Notes: a model not told the origin generated them from the sequence alone. Positions 46,326-55,598 are shown, counted from the first letter of the stretch. The stretch is DNA of 64,000 nt from Qipengyuania sp. ABI-127-1 (GCA_022953095.1 JALJCR010000001.1:836001-900000); one strand, 5' to 3'. Numbers and translations are program-made.

Positions 46326-46912
46326 CGGCGCTGCAACATTACCCTGACGATCTCGATCGCGGCCAGTATCCCCACATGGATCCAGGCCGTGGTCGGATCG
46401 AAGGCCGACCAGATCCAGTGCAGGAAGGTCAGGACGGCAGCCGGATAAACAAGACGGTGCAGCTTCTTCCACAAGCGCTTGAGGCGCCGCACCGAAACAT
46501 CATTCGATGTGACTGCCAGGGGCAGGAATAGGGCGAAAGCGATCCAGCCAGCAAGGATGTAGGGCGTCGACAGCTCGGCGAAGATCAGATCGGGCGAAGC
46601 TTTCCGGACGAGATAGACGAACGTATGTCCGGCAGCGTAAGCGAAGCTCGCTACGCCCAGGTCGCGGCGTCTGCGCATCAGCCAATTGGTCCAGCGCCTC
46701 CGGCGGAACATCAGGCGCAAGGGGGTGACTGCGAGCGTCGCCATCAAAAGCCATGCAGCCCAGTCGCCGGTATCGCCGATGGCATGTCCATAGCCATAGC
46801 TATCGGGGGTTATTGCCCAGCGCCAGGCGATCCATAGGCCCGGCAGGGCAAGGACCAGCCACAGCAGCGGACGGGACTTGGCGATGGCTCTCAGCACGGG
46901 CCTGGGCCGCAC
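46310..46912 (-). CDS. msrQ: MsrQ-like haem-binding membrane subunit
   Basis: A 200-aa membrane protein with about five helices and the ferric-reductase-like pattern (LLWLVLALPGLWIAWRW, GDWAAWLLMATLAVTPLRL, LHRLVYPAAVLTFLHWIW). Conserved histidines in AYAAGHTFVYL and 'KLHRLVY...FLHWIW' would hold haem b. MsrQ passes quinol electrons to MsrP, which repairs oxidised methionines in the periplasm. No msrP gene is in the window, so the partner must lie elsewhere, or the protein is a lone relative. Just upstream is ribE on the same strand. Confidence 0.8.
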   Translation of the reverse strand: MRPRPVLRAIAKSRPLLWLVLALPGLWIAWRWAITPDSYGYGHAIGDTGDWAAWLLMATLAVTPLRLMFRRRRWTNWLMRRRRDLGVASFAYAAGHTFVYLVRKASPDLIFAELSTPYILAGWIAFALFLPLAVTSNDVSVRRLKRLWKKLHRLVYPAAVLTFLHWIWSAFDPTTAWIHVGILAAIEIVRVMLQRRQRVT

Positions 46913-46914
46913 GG

Positions 46915-47532
46915 TCAGTTGGCGAGGCTTTGCATTCGCTTGAGATAGCGCGCGAGTACATCGATTTCGAGATTAACCGCATCGCCTTCGGACAAATCGC
47001 CCAAGGTCGTCACTTCGCCCGTATGCGGGATTATGTTGAGTGCGAAGCGGACATCGCCATTGGGTTCATCCTCGACATCGTTGACCGTCAGCGAAACGCC
47101 GTCGACGGTGATCGAGCCCTTTTCGGCGACATAGGGCGCGATGTCCTCGTTTGCGAGGATTTCAAGACGAGTGGAGCCGCCGAGATCCTCGGCCAGAGCC
47201 ACTCGGCCGACAGCATCGACATGGCCGGTGACGAGATGCCCGCCAAGTTCGTCGCCCAGCCGCAGGGCTGGTTCGAGGTTGAGCCTGCGGTCTTTGCGCC
47301 ATTGGTCCTGTGCCGTGCGGCTTACCGTCTCGCCAGAGACATCGACCGCGAACCAGGCATCGCCCTCCTGCCCGCCCTTTTCGACCACGGTCAGGCAAAC
47401 GCCGGAACAGGCGATGGAGGCGCCGATATCGATACCGGCCGGGTCCCACGGACAGCTTATGACGACACGCAGGTCGCCCTCCGTCTCGACGCTCTTGATG
47501 ATGCCGATGGCTGTAACGATCCCGGTGAACAT
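46915..47532 (-). CDS. ribE: riboflavin synthase, alpha subunit
   Basis: A 205-aa protein with the two lumazine-binding domains of riboflavin synthase. It starts MFTGIVTAIGIIKSVE, has CSGVCLTVVEKG in the first repeat and ITVDGVSLTVNDVED in the second, and GGHLVTGHVDAVGRV between. It converts two 6,7-dimethyl-8-ribityllumazine molecules to riboflavin. It follows ribD on the same strand, as in many rib clusters. Confidence 0.95.
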   Translation of the reverse strand: MFTGIVTAIGIIKSVETEGDLRVVISCPWDPAGIDIGASIACSGVCLTVVEKGGQEGDAWFAVDVSGETVSRTAQDQWRKDRRLNLEPALRLGDELGGHLVTGHVDAVGRVALAEDLGGSTRLEILANEDIAPYVAEKGSITVDGVSLTVNDVEDEPNGDVRFALNIIPHTGEVTTLGDLSEGDAVNLEIDVLARYLKRMQSLAN

Positions 47533-47552
47533 GCGTGCTCCTGGCTAACGCT

Positions 47553-48530
47553 CTATTTCTGGCGCAGGCGGCTGTAGGCTTCGAAACTGTCGCTGCCAAG
47601 CTGGCGGCGTTCCTCAAGCGCCCATCTGCCGTGTGCATCGGAAAGGACGCCAAGCCCGATATCGCCGACAGCCGCATACCCATTGCCGATCACGATGGGC
47701 GCACGGTAAATCTCGAGGCGATCGACAAGATCGGCGCATAGAAGGCTCGCCGCGATATTCGCGCCGGCCTCGACATAGAGATAGAACGCATCGAGTGTGT
47801 CGATCTGCTCGGGTGTGTTGATGACCTTCACACCATCGGGGGGCACGCCGCGCGTCAGCACCGCGCGCTGCGGGCTGCGCTGCTCCAGTCCGGGGAGGCG
47901 CACGTCGAGCCTGGGCTTGTCGCTGCGCCATGTCCCGCCACCGACCAGGATCGCATCGGCCCCCGCGCGGCGCGCATGGACATGGGCACGGGCCACATCG
48001 CCGGTAATCCATTGGCTTTCGCCGCTGGCCATCGCGATACAGCCGTCCAGCGACATGGCGATCTTCATCGTGACATGCGGGCGCCGATGGCGCGCGCGCA
48101 TGAGATAGCCGACAAGACTTGCCTCGGCAGCGGGGCTGGCGAGAAGGGCGGTTTCGATCCCGGCCTCGCGCAGACGGGTTAGCCCGTTCCCGGCAGTACG
48201 CGGATCGGGGTCCTCCACACCGGCGACGACCCGCGCGATCCCCGCTTCGACCAGCAGGTCGCTGCAGGCCGGGCCGCGCAAGGAACGATGGGCACAGGGT
48301 TCCAGCGTGACATAGGCGGTCGCTCCACGCGCCTTCTCGCCCGCCTGTTGGAGTGCGGCTGCCTCGGCATGGGGGCGTCCGCCGGCGGCCGTCCAGCCGC
48401 GACCGACGACTTTGCCGTGCTTGACAATAATGCACCCGACCCCGGGATTGGGATAGCTGGCGGGCCGCGCGCGCATCGACAGGCGCGCGGCAGCATCGAG
48501 CCAGCGCGCGTCAGTCGCCTGCGTCGTCAA
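47553..48530 (-). CDS. ribD: bifunctional riboflavin deaminase/reductase
   Basis: A 325-aa RibD. The deaminase domain has the zinc motif HAEAAAL with EPCAH and CSDLL (GPAC), and the reductase domain has MKIAMSLDGCIAMASGESQW and VGGGTWRSDKP. It deaminates and then reduces the pyrimidine intermediate of riboflavin synthesis. The usual N-terminus (WLDAAARLS) is present only if translation starts at TTG 48530, which overlaps the preceding gene by about 20 bases; ATG at 48476 would cut into the domain. The 'PCAHRSLRGPAC' variant of the zinc motif differs from the common PCxHxGRTPPC. Confidence 0.93.
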   Translation of the reverse strand: MTTQATDARWLDAAARLSMRARPASYPNPGVGCIIVKHGKVVGRGWTAAGGRPHAEAAALQQAGEKARGATAYVTLEPCAHRSLRGPACSDLLVEAGIARVVAGVEDPDPRTAGNGLTRLREAGIETALLASPAAEASLVGYLMRARHRRPHVTMKIAMSLDGCIAMASGESQWITGDVARAHVHARRAGADAILVGGGTWRSDKPRLDVRLPGLEQRSPQRAVLTRGVPPDGVKVINTPEQIDTLDAFYLYVEAGANIAASLLCADLVDRLEIYRAPIVIGNGYAAVGDIGLGVLSDAHGRWALEERRQLGSDSFEAYSRLRQK

Positions 48531-48966
48531 CCGCCTGGCCTGCCTGATAAAGTTCGCGCCGCTGCGCAGCGGCTTCGGCCGCTTCGCGTTCGCGTTCGAT
48601 GGCCGCTTCGCGTTCCATCGCGTCGACATCGAGCCCTGTGGCCCGGCCGAGCGATTTATACGCTTCGATCTTGCGTCTTTCCAGTTCGGCGCGTTCCGCT
48701 TCCAGCGCATCCTTGCGCTGTTGGTTCGCAATGTTCGACTGGCGGATCTCTTCCTCGCTCCGCCCTTCGGCGAAGGTCGAGATATAGGTTACCTCAGGGG
48801 CATCGGGCGGGCGGAAATGCGATTCCCGCGAAAGCAGCGCGAGCCCGGTTACGGGGATCGCGAAAGACACGGCCAACAGCGTCCAGCGGTAAGGGCGTGG
48901 TTCGCGGACATAGTCCCACAGATCGGCAAACCCGGCCTTGGCATTGAAACGTGTCTTCAGACGCAT
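48511..48966 (-). CDS. hypothetical protein with one membrane helix and a charged coiled segment
   Basis: A 151-aa protein. One transmembrane helix (WTLLAVSFAIPVTGLALL, about residues 28-45) is followed by a Glu/Arg/Ala-rich helical stretch (EREAAIEREREAAEAAAQRR) likely to form a coiled coil. No domain is recognised. It overlaps the start of ribD, so they may be translated together. The ATG at 48966 was chosen; TTG at 48975 would add three residues. Confidence 0.6.
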   Translation of the reverse strand: MRLKTRFNAKAGFADLWDYVREPRPYRWTLLAVSFAIPVTGLALLSRESHFRPPDAPEVTYISTFAEGRSEEEIRQSNIANQQRKDALEAERAELERRKIEAYKSLGRATGLDVDAMEREAAIEREREAAEAAAQRRELYQAGQAVDDAGD

Positions 48967-49009
48967 GCCGTTCAAGGTAGGGCCTTTCCATGAACCGCGC
49001 CAGTATTAG

Positions 49010-49732
49010 CTAACCGAATGTCGCGTACAGATCGCGCCCGTGACGGCGCAGCCAATGGTTCGCCGCCTCGATATCGCCTTCGTAGAGGCGCCCCAACAAG
49101 GCATGAAAGGCGGGCGAATGGTCGAAATGTACGAGATGCGCGACTTCATGCGCGACGACCGAGCGGCGAATAGAGTCGGGCGCCTGCACCAGGCGCCAGT
49201 TAATGCGCAAAACGCCCTGCGAAGAACAACTGCCCCAGCGGCGGCGCGCGCGGCTCAGCCGGACCTCGGCGGTTTCCAGATCGCCGCGTGCACAGTAATG
49301 AGCCGTCTCCTCCGCGAACAAGCGCAGCGCCTCACCCTCGAGCCAGCGCTGAAGGCGTTTGCCGAGCGTTTCCTCCGGCCCGCCCAAAGTGAGCATTCCG
49401 CCGTTGAAGTCGGCTTTTCGCGGCGCGTCACGGCGCCAGTCCACGCCGATTTGTTCGCCTCGGTACAGCAGCTTGCCCTCACGGGCGGGATCGCGCCGTT
49501 GGGGCAGCCTGGCAAGCTCGTCGGCAAGCCATTCGCGCCGGGCATGGGCGAAATCGACCGCCTCGGCGCTGCGGCACCAGTGGGGCAGGGTGATGCGCAC
49601 CGCGCTGCCATCGGGCGCCAGCCGCATGGTCAGCCGCCTGGCGCGGCGATTGCGGGCGAGTTCGATGGGCAGTTCGCGCCCATCCAGCTCGATCACCGGC
49701 TCCTGCGCTTCGCGTCGGAGCCAGTCGATCAT
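49010..49732 (-). CDS. YgjP/SprT-like zinc metallopeptidase (DUF45)
   Basis: A 240-aa protein with the HExxH metal motif and a third histidine, HEVAHLVHFDHSPAFH near residue 190-205, in the DUF45/YgjP family. Just before it lies RWGSCSSQGVLRINWRL, the family signature. Such proteins are predicted peptidases of unknown substrate. The ATG overlaps the upstream UPF0260 gene stop as ATGA. Confidence 0.88.
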   Translation of the reverse strand: MIDWLRREAQEPVIELDGRELPIELARNRRARRLTMRLAPDGSAVRITLPHWCRSAEAVDFAHARREWLADELARLPQRRDPAREGKLLYRGEQIGVDWRRDAPRKADFNGGMLTLGGPEETLGKRLQRWLEGEALRLFAEETAHYCARGDLETAEVRLSRARRRWGSCSSQGVLRINWRLVQAPDSIRRSVVAHEVAHLVHFDHSPAFHALLGRLYEGDIEAANHWLRRHGRDLYATFG

Positions 49733-50196
49733 GCCGCCGCCTCGTCGTCGTACTCGTCTTCGTCCCAATGGACGACATGATGCTCGAGCGGGCCTGCCAT
49801 GTCCTCGCTCACGACCCGGCCCGCCACCGAAATTCCGGCGCGCACAACCCCCTCGCGGTCGCCGGTCAGCAGATGATGCCAGCGTGGCAAGGGAAGGCCA
49901 TCCGCGCGTCGGCGATAAGCGCAGGTCGAAGGCAGCCAGCTCACATCGTCGACGATTTTCAGCGTGAGCCTCAGACAATCGGGCACGAAGGCCTTGCGAT
50001 GCTTGTAGTCGGTGCAGCGCGCGGTCTGCGTATCGAGCAGCTTGCACGCCACATTGGTGTGCTCGATCTCGCCCGTATCCTCATATTCGACCTTGTGGAG
50101 GCAGCAGCGTCCGCACCCGTCGCACAGGGCTTCCCATTCCTCTCCATTCAGATCGGCCAGTGGCCGTTCCCAGAAGCGGTCTCTCAACGCACCCAT
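49729..50196 (-). CDS. UPF0260 (YcgN) cysteine-cluster protein
   Basis: A 155-aa protein of the UPF0260 family, with cysteines in CDGCGRCCLHKVE, CKLLDTQTARCTDYKHR, VPDCLRLT and STCAYRRR that may bind a metal. The function is unknown. It overlaps the SCO gene by 13 bases and the metallopeptidase by ATGA, so the three form a compact operon. Confidence 0.9.
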   Translation of the reverse strand: MGALRDRFWERPLADLNGEEWEALCDGCGRCCLHKVEYEDTGEIEHTNVACKLLDTQTARCTDYKHRKAFVPDCLRLTLKIVDDVSWLPSTCAYRRRADGLPLPRWHHLLTGDREGVVRAGISVAGRVVSEDMAGPLEHHVVHWDEDEYDDEAAA

Positions 50197-50783
50197 TTTT
50201 CCAGCTCCGCCGCGACTGCTTCCGGGCCTTCGTCGGTCGGCAGCATGGCCAGTGGCTCTCCTTCGGGACCGAAGAGGTAGGTGATGTTGGTATGGCCGAC
50301 CAAATAGCCGCCATTGTCCCGCTTCTCGCCGATCGAATAGGTTGCGGCGAACGATGAGGTGATCCGATCGAGTTCTTCCTTCGTGCCGGTCATGCCGATC
50401 AGGCGCGGGTGGAAACTATCCGTGAATTCGGCGAGCACTTCGGGTGTGTCGCGTTCCGGATCGACACTGACAAACAAGGGTTGGATCTTGGCGCCGAGTT
50501 CCGGATTGGTTTTCTCGAAGGTTTTCAATCCCGCCATGGCGCGCTGCGTATCGACCGGACAGACATCGGGGCAGAATGTGTACCCGAAATAGAGCGTGCG
50601 GTACTGGCCGGTGAAATCGGCCCAGCTCACGGGCTGGCCGTCTTCGCCAGTCAGCGTGAAATCACCGCCAATGGCCGCACCGGCCAGGGGTGGTTCGGGG
50701 GGCGTTTCCGCCTGGCAAGCTGTCAGCATGAGGAGGGCGGCGATCAGAGGAGTATGGTTGCGGGGCATGGTGTGAGGGTTCAT
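50184..50783 (-). CDS. SCO1/SenC-family copper chaperone lipoprotein
   Basis: A 199-aa thioredoxin-fold protein anchored as a lipoprotein (LLMLTACQAE). The copper-binding pair is in FCPDVCPV (CxxxC), and the third ligand is the His in VGHTNITYLF. SCO proteins deliver copper to the CuA centre of cytochrome c oxidase. An ATG at 50768 would shorten it by five residues. It is divergent from the ankyrin gene. Confidence 0.9.
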   Translation of the reverse strand: MNPHTMPRNHTPLIAALLMLTACQAETPPEPPLAGAAIGGDFTLTGEDGQPVSWADFTGQYRTLYFGYTFCPDVCPVDTQRAMAGLKTFEKTNPELGAKIQPLFVSVDPERDTPEVLAEFTDSFHPRLIGMTGTKEELDRITSSFAATYSIGEKRDNGGYLVGHTNITYLFGPEGEPLAMLPTDEGPEAVAAELEKWVR

Positions 50784-50852
50784 GGTCTGCTAACCGGCGC
50801 TCGACAAGAGCTAGTCGGCCATTGAATTGCGGATAGTAGGGGCTTGCACACG

Positions 50853-51458
50853 GTGAAACGTTTCGTGAAATTTTCTCTGTTGGCCGCGCTGGCCGGATCG
50901 CTGATTGCAGGCCCGGTCCATGCGCAGATGCAGCGCGACGGGTATAAATTCCTCGAGGCGGTCAAGGAGCGCGACGGCACGCAAGTGACCGAATTCCTGT
51001 CCGAACCTGGCAGTGTGCTGGTCAACACACGTGATGTCGTCAGTGGGGAAACCGCGCTGCATATCGTGACCCAGCGGCGCGATGCGGTGTGGCTGCGTTT
51101 CCTGCTGGCCAAGGGCGCCAATCCCAACATCGCCGACAAGAACGGGACTACGCCGCTGCAACTCGCTGCCCAGTTGGGATTTTCCGAGGGGGTCGAGGTG
51201 CTGGCCGAAGGCGGTGCCGATGTGGATGTGCCCGACAGCACGGGCGAAACGCCGCTGATCGCAGCGGTGCACCGGCGCGACAGCGGTCTTGTCCGGCTGT
51301 TGATCGACAAGGGCGCGAATGCTGACCGGGCCGATAATTCGGGGCGCACTGCGCGCGATTATGCGATGTTGCTGGGCGCGCGTTCCAGTATGCTTGAGGA
51401 AATCGAGCGCGCTGAAGCCGAGCGAGGCGAAGACTCGCAAGCCTATGGGCCGAGCTGA
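50853..51458 (+). CDS. exported ankyrin-repeat protein
   Basis: A 201-aa protein with a signal peptide (LLAALAGSLIAGPVHAQ) and about four ankyrin repeats, e.g. ETALHIVTQRRDAVWLRFLL, TPLQLAAQLGFSEGVEVL, TPLIAAVHRRDSGLVRLLID. It is probably periplasmic and binds another protein. GTG at 50853 gives a clean signal peptide; TTG at 50844 is possible. The next gene, for COQ9, begins four bases after the stop. Confidence 0.85.
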   Translation: MKRFVKFSLLAALAGSLIAGPVHAQMQRDGYKFLEAVKERDGTQVTEFLSEPGSVLVNTRDVVSGETALHIVTQRRDAVWLRFLLAKGANPNIADKNGTTPLQLAAQLGFSEGVEVLAEGGADVDVPDSTGETPLIAAVHRRDSGLVRLLIDKGANADRADNSGRTARDYAMLLGARSSMLEEIERAEAERGEDSQAYGPS

Positions 51459-51461
51459 TCG

Positions 51462-52121
51462 ATGGAAGTAGAAGACCTCACGCTCGACGAACTGCGGCTC
51501 GCGCTTGCTCCCGGCATTGCGGAAGCGGCGGTGTTCGATGGCTGGAGCAACGAAGCACTCGATATGGCGGCCGATCAGTTCGGCGCCGATCGCGATGTGG
51601 CGCGACTCGCCTTCAAGGACGATGGCGCCATGGGCATGATCTGCGCCTGGATAGAAACCATCGACCGGCAGATGGCGATCGACCTGCCTGCCGAAAAACT
51701 CTCGGAGATGAAGATCCGCGAACGTATCCGCAGCCTGATCCAATATCGTCTCGATGCGGTGGCGGGTCTGGAGGAATCTCTGCGTCGCGCGCTTGCGATC
51801 ATGGCCATGCCCCAGAATGCGGCGCGGGCGCTCAGAACCGGCTGGAGCAGCGCCGACGTAATGTGGCGGCTCGCCGGGGACACCGCGACCGATTACAACC
51901 ACTATACCAAGCGGGCGATTCTCGCCTCGATCTACGGCGCGACGCTGGCCATCTTCGTCGATGACGAAAGCAAGGGGAAGGGCGAAACCAAAGCTTTTCT
52001 CGACCGCCGGATCGACGGCGTGATGAAGTTCGAAAAGGCAAAGGCGAAATGGCTCAACTCTGAGCGTGAGTCCTTCAGCATGTCACGCTTCCTCGGACGG
52101 CTGCGATACCCTGCGCGTTAG
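51462..52121 (+). CDS. COQ9-family ubiquinone biosynthesis protein
   Basis: A 219-aa COQ9-type protein, a TetR-like helical fold that binds lipids and supports ubiquinone hydroxylation in mitochondria and alphaproteobacteria. Signature stretches are RIRERIRSLIQYRLDAV and WRLAGDTATDYNHYTKRAIL. It is cytoplasmic or membrane-peripheral. Confidence 0.9.
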   Translation: MEVEDLTLDELRLALAPGIAEAAVFDGWSNEALDMAADQFGADRDVARLAFKDDGAMGMICAWIETIDRQMAIDLPAEKLSEMKIRERIRSLIQYRLDAVAGLEESLRRALAIMAMPQNAARALRTGWSSADVMWRLAGDTATDYNHYTKRAILASIYGATLAIFVDDESKGKGETKAFLDRRIDGVMKFEKAKAKWLNSERESFSMSRFLGRLRYPAR

Positions 52122-52175
52122 GTCGCTATTGATAACCAGTTGCAACAAGCGCTGACATCTGACAGGGCGGCACCT

Positions 52176-52415
52176 ATGACGCTCGATGGGTTCGAACACG
52201 ATAAGGCCGCGCGAATCGTTGCGGTGAACTGGGCCATGCTGGCCGGGGACGAAGGCAAACGCCTCAAGGCGCTGGGCGTGGACGAGGGAGCGGAAGTCGC
52301 CGTTGTCCACCGCGGTATTTTCGGCACCCGCGACCCGCTGGCGGTCCGTATCGGGCGCATGACCATCGCTCTGCGTCGGTCGCACGCGCTCGCAATCGAG
52401 GTGGAGCCCGCATGA
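52176..52415 (+). CDS. feoA: ferrous iron transport protein A
   Basis: A 79-aa SH3-like FeoA, reading GDEGKRLKALGVDEGAEVAV followed by IGRMTIALRRSHALAIEV. It is a small cytoplasmic partner of FeoB. ATG at 52176 was chosen over TTG at 52140. Its stop overlaps feoB as ATGA. Confidence 0.9.
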   Translation: MTLDGFEHDKAARIVAVNWAMLAGDEGKRLKALGVDEGAEVAVVHRGIFGTRDPLAVRIGRMTIALRRSHALAIEVEPA

Positions 52416-54274
52416 GCCGCCACGATCCCGTGAAGACGCGCACTGCCGCCCTTGTCGGCAATCCCAATGCAGGCAAGTCGGCGCTGTTCAACGCGTTGAC
52501 CGGCGCGCGGCAAAAGATCGCCAACTATCCCGGTGTCACCGTGGAACGAAAGGCGGGGCGGCTCACACTTCCAGGCGGCGACAGCGTGGAGCTGATCGAT
52601 CTGCCCGGCTCCTACAGCTTCGATGCCGCGAGCCCCGACGAGGAAGTGACGCGCAAGGTCGTCCATGGCGAGTTCGCCGGCGAGTCGATACCCGACGTCA
52701 TCGTGCTGGTGGTCGATGCGGCGAATCTCGAACAGCATTTGGTGTTCGCGCAGGAGGTGCTCGAACTGGGGCGGCCCACAGTAGTCGCGCTCAACATGAT
52801 CGATTTGGCCGAGCGCGACGGGCTCACGCTCGATCCCGAGGCATTGTCCGAGGCTCTGGGAGTGCCGGTTGTTCCCACGGTGGCGGTGCGGCGCAGAGGC
52901 TTGGCCGAACTTGCCGAAGCGATCGCCGAAGCGGAAGCGCATGCCGACGAGGACGCCCACAAACGCTGGCACATTACATTGCCCGAACGCAGGCTGGCGG
53001 CGAAGCATATGGCGCGCGCCGCGATCCTTTCCAAATCGACTCGCCATACGGTCGAAAACGGCATTGATCGTGTGCTGTTGAACCCATGGATCGGACCGGT
53101 GATTCTATTCGGCCTGCTGTTCGTGATCTTCCAGGCGGTTTTCGCCTGGGCAACTCCTTTCGCCGATGCGCTGGAAGATGGCGTCGGGGCTATATCGGGC
53201 GTGGTCAGCGCCAGCCTCCCGTCCGGTTTCGTGCATGATTTCCTCGTCGAGGGCGTTCTGGCGGGCGTCGGTTCTGTTGTCGTCTTCCTGCCGCAGATCG
53301 TGATCCTGTTCTTCTTCATCCTGCTGATGGAGGCGAGCGGATATATGGCGCGCGCAGCCTTCCTGATGGACCGGCTCATGGCGGGTGTGGGGCTGTCGGG
53401 AAAGAGCTTCATTCCGCTGCTTTCCAGCTTCGCCTGCGCCATTCCGGGCATCATGGCGACGCGCTCCATCCCCGATCCCAAAGACCGGCTTACGACTATA
53501 CTGGTCGCCCCGCTGATGACCTGTTCGGCGCGGCTGCCGGTTTATGCGGTAATCATCGCCGCAGTGATTCCGCAAACCACGATCGGCCCCGGCGTCGGGC
53601 TTCAGGGATTGGTCCTGTTCGCCCTCTATATCGCCGGGATCGTCGGGGCCATGATCGTCGCGCTGGTGCTGCGCCACACGGTGACAAGCGGTGCTGCCAG
53701 CGGTTTCATCATGGAAATGCCGCGGTATCAGCTGCCGCGTTTGAAGGATCTCGCCATCGGTTTGTGGCAGCGCGCCTGGGTGTTCCTGCGCCGCGCGGGC
53801 ACGATCATTTTCACTGTCACCATCGTGCTGTGGCTGATGCTGAGCTTCCCCAAGGCCGAGCCGGGTGAGAGCCAGATGGACGCCAGCGTCGCGGGGCGTA
53901 TCGCCGATGTAATGCACCCCGTTCTGGAACCGATTGGCTTCAACCGGGAAATCAGCCTGGCGCTGATCCCGGCCATGGCCGCGCGCGAGGTGGCCGTGTC
54001 GGCGCTCGCCACGACCTATGCCGTCGATGCCGAGGACGAGGACCTCGCTGCCGCCGGTGTCACCGACAAGATCGCCGCGCTGTGGAGCCTGCCGACCGCG
54101 CTGGCTTTCCTCGCCTGGTTCGTCTTCGCGCCGCAGTGCATTTCGACCATCGCGGTCGCCCGGCGCGAGACCAACGGGTGGAAATGGCCCGCCTTCATGG
54201 TGGGCTATCTTTTCGCATTGGCCTATATTTTCGCCGGGCTGACCTTCTGGATCGCGACGGCGCTCGGCTTGTAG
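52412..54274 (+). CDS. feoB: ferrous iron transporter B
   Basis: A 620-aa FeoB. The G-protein domain has GNPNAGKSALFNALTG (G1), DLPGSYSF (G3) and LNMIDLAE (G4); the helical domain follows, then a membrane domain with two Gate motifs and about eight helices (e.g. VVVFLPQIVILFFFILLMEA, LSSFACAIPGIMATRSI). It moves Fe(II) across the inner membrane. It is translationally coupled to feoA. The feoC gene is absent, as is common in this group. Confidence 0.96.
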   Translation: MSRHDPVKTRTAALVGNPNAGKSALFNALTGARQKIANYPGVTVERKAGRLTLPGGDSVELIDLPGSYSFDAASPDEEVTRKVVHGEFAGESIPDVIVLVVDAANLEQHLVFAQEVLELGRPTVVALNMIDLAERDGLTLDPEALSEALGVPVVPTVAVRRRGLAELAEAIAEAEAHADEDAHKRWHITLPERRLAAKHMARAAILSKSTRHTVENGIDRVLLNPWIGPVILFGLLFVIFQAVFAWATPFADALEDGVGAISGVVSASLPSGFVHDFLVEGVLAGVGSVVVFLPQIVILFFFILLMEASGYMARAAFLMDRLMAGVGLSGKSFIPLLSSFACAIPGIMATRSIPDPKDRLTTILVAPLMTCSARLPVYAVIIAAVIPQTTIGPGVGLQGLVLFALYIAGIVGAMIVALVLRHTVTSGAASGFIMEMPRYQLPRLKDLAIGLWQRAWVFLRRAGTIIFTVTIVLWLMLSFPKAEPGESQMDASVAGRIADVMHPVLEPIGFNREISLALIPAMAAREVAVSALATTYAVDAEDEDLAAAGVTDKIAALWSLPTALAFLAWFVFAPQCISTIAVARRETNGWKWPAFMVGYLFALAYIFAGLTFWIATALGL

Positions 54275-54373
54275 CCAAGCTGATCCACTGCGGGGGAAAC
54301 TCGGAAGGAACCCTAGAAGCGACTCGAAGCCTCGGTTAGGCCCGACGCCAACAGTTTACGAAGGGACGATTCG

Positions 54374-54895
54374 ATGGCCGGTAGCCTCAACAAAGTCATG
54401 CTGATCGGAAATCTGGGCGCAGACCCGGAAATCCGCAGCTTCCAGAACGGCGGCAAAGTTTGCAATCTGCGGCTCGCCACCACCGAAGCGTGGAAGGATC
54501 GCAATACGGGCGAACGCCAGGAACGGACCGAATGGCACACCGTGGCGATTTTCTCCGAAGGTCTGGTGAGCGTTGCTGAACGCTTCCTGCGCAAGGGGAG
54601 TAAGGTCTATGTCGAAGGCCAACTGCAGACCCGCAAGTGGCAGGACCAGTCGGGCAATGATCGCTATTCGACCGAGGTGGTGCTGCGCGGTTTCAACGGT
54701 ACTCTGACCATGCTCGATGGTGCATCGGGCGGCGGTGGCGGTGGTGGCGGCGGCCAGCGCGGCGGGAGCGGAGGCGGCTCCTACGGCGGCGGTTCCTCGG
54801 GCGGCGACAGCGGCGGTGGCTGGAACCAGGGTGGCGGCGGCTCGTCGGGCGGTGGGTCGAATTACGACGATCTCGATGACGATATCCCGTTTTGA
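54374..54895 (+). CDS. ssb: single-stranded DNA-binding protein
   Basis: A 173-aa SSB: an N-terminal OB fold ([48 protein letters not shown]), a long Gly-rich linker, and the acidic tail DDLDDDIPF that docks partner proteins. It protects single-stranded DNA in replication and repair. GAAGG precedes the ATG. Confidence 0.97.
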   Translation: MAGSLNKVMLIGNLGADPEIRSFQNGGKVCNLRLATTEAWKDRNTGERQERTEWHTVAIFSEGLVSVAERFLRKGSKVYVEGQLQTRKWQDQSGNDRYSTEVVLRGFNGTLTMLDGASGGGGGGGGGQRGGSGGGSYGGGSSGGDSGGGWNQGGGGSSGGGSNYDDLDDDIPF

Positions 54896-54908
54896 TCGTG
54901 AGCGCTGA

Positions 54909-55061
54909 ATGGCGCGCAAACTTTTAATCTATCTTGCATTAGCGGCGGCCTTTTTCCTTCTCGGGTGGAAGGCCGCCTGGTTCATGGCGCAGGACAGCTG
55001 CCTCGATGCTGGCGGCCGATGGGGCGGCTCGGAATGCGAGGGCATCGCACCGACCGGCTAG
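54909..55061 (+). CDS. small membrane protein, 50 aa
   Basis: A frame beginning 13 bases after ssb encodes MARKLLIYLALAAAFFLLGW, a single membrane helix, then a short soluble tail with two cysteines (DSCLDAGG, GSECEG). Helix hydrophobicity and codon use like the neighbours make it likely real. Function unknown. Confidence 0.55.
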   Translation: MARKLLIYLALAAAFFLLGWKAAWFMAQDSCLDAGGRWGGSECEGIAPTG

Positions 55062-55067
55062 TGCAGA

Positions 55068-55598
55068 TCAGTCCTTCTTCAGCGCCGCCAGCGCCTCGGC
55101 CAGCGGACCGCTCGGGGCCTTGTCTTCGTCGCTGACGATCCCGGCCGTCTCCCGCGCTTCGTCGGCACCAGGTCCTTCGCGATAGGGGTCGATTGCAAGC
55201 GCCAGCGTTTGCGCGATCGCTTCGCCGAGATCGAAAGTCTCGCCCTCGTACTCGATCTCGTCGAGGTCCTCGCTGTCGAGCTCTATTTCCTCGTCGGGCG
55301 CATGGGCGGGCAGCGAACCGGCGGGGACGAAACGCAGGACGAGCGGTTCCTCGACATCGTATGTCAGCTCCACGCCCGTAATGGCACAGGGCTGCTGGAT
55401 CGTTGCCAGTAGCTTGCCATTGACGAGCACGGCCTCTTCATCGGTGGCAAATTCGATATGCGCGGCGAGGGCGGGGACGGCGGTAACGCTGAACCGCTTT
55501 GCCAGCGCCTCGCGCTCGGTAGTGTCGGCAGTGATCGTCATTGCTTCCGCGGGCAGGGCGCGCGGCTTCACCAGTCGGCTGAGTTCAGTCGCGCTCAT
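55068..55598 (-). CDS. DUF177 (YceD-like) protein
   Basis: A 176-aa YceD/DUF177-family protein, linked elsewhere to 23S rRNA maturation or plastid translation. It has VNGKLLATIQQPCAITGVEL and the acidic DSEDLDEIEYEGETFDLGEA signature. It begins as ATGA overlap with the cytochrome chaperone gene. Confidence 0.85.
   Translation of the reverse strand: MSATELSRLVKPRALPAEAMTITADTTEREALAKRFSVTAVPALAAHIEFATDEEAVLVNGKLLATIQQPCAITGVELTYDVEEPLVLRFVPAGSLPAHAPDEEIELDSEDLDEIEYEGETFDLGEAIAQTLALAIDPYREGPGADEARETAGIVSDEDKAPSGPLAEALAALKKD

Noticed and set aside
52122..52175. Fur or Fnr site before feoA
   Set aside because: TTGATAACCAGTTGCAA is only a partial match to an Fnr-type box and has no clear symmetry.
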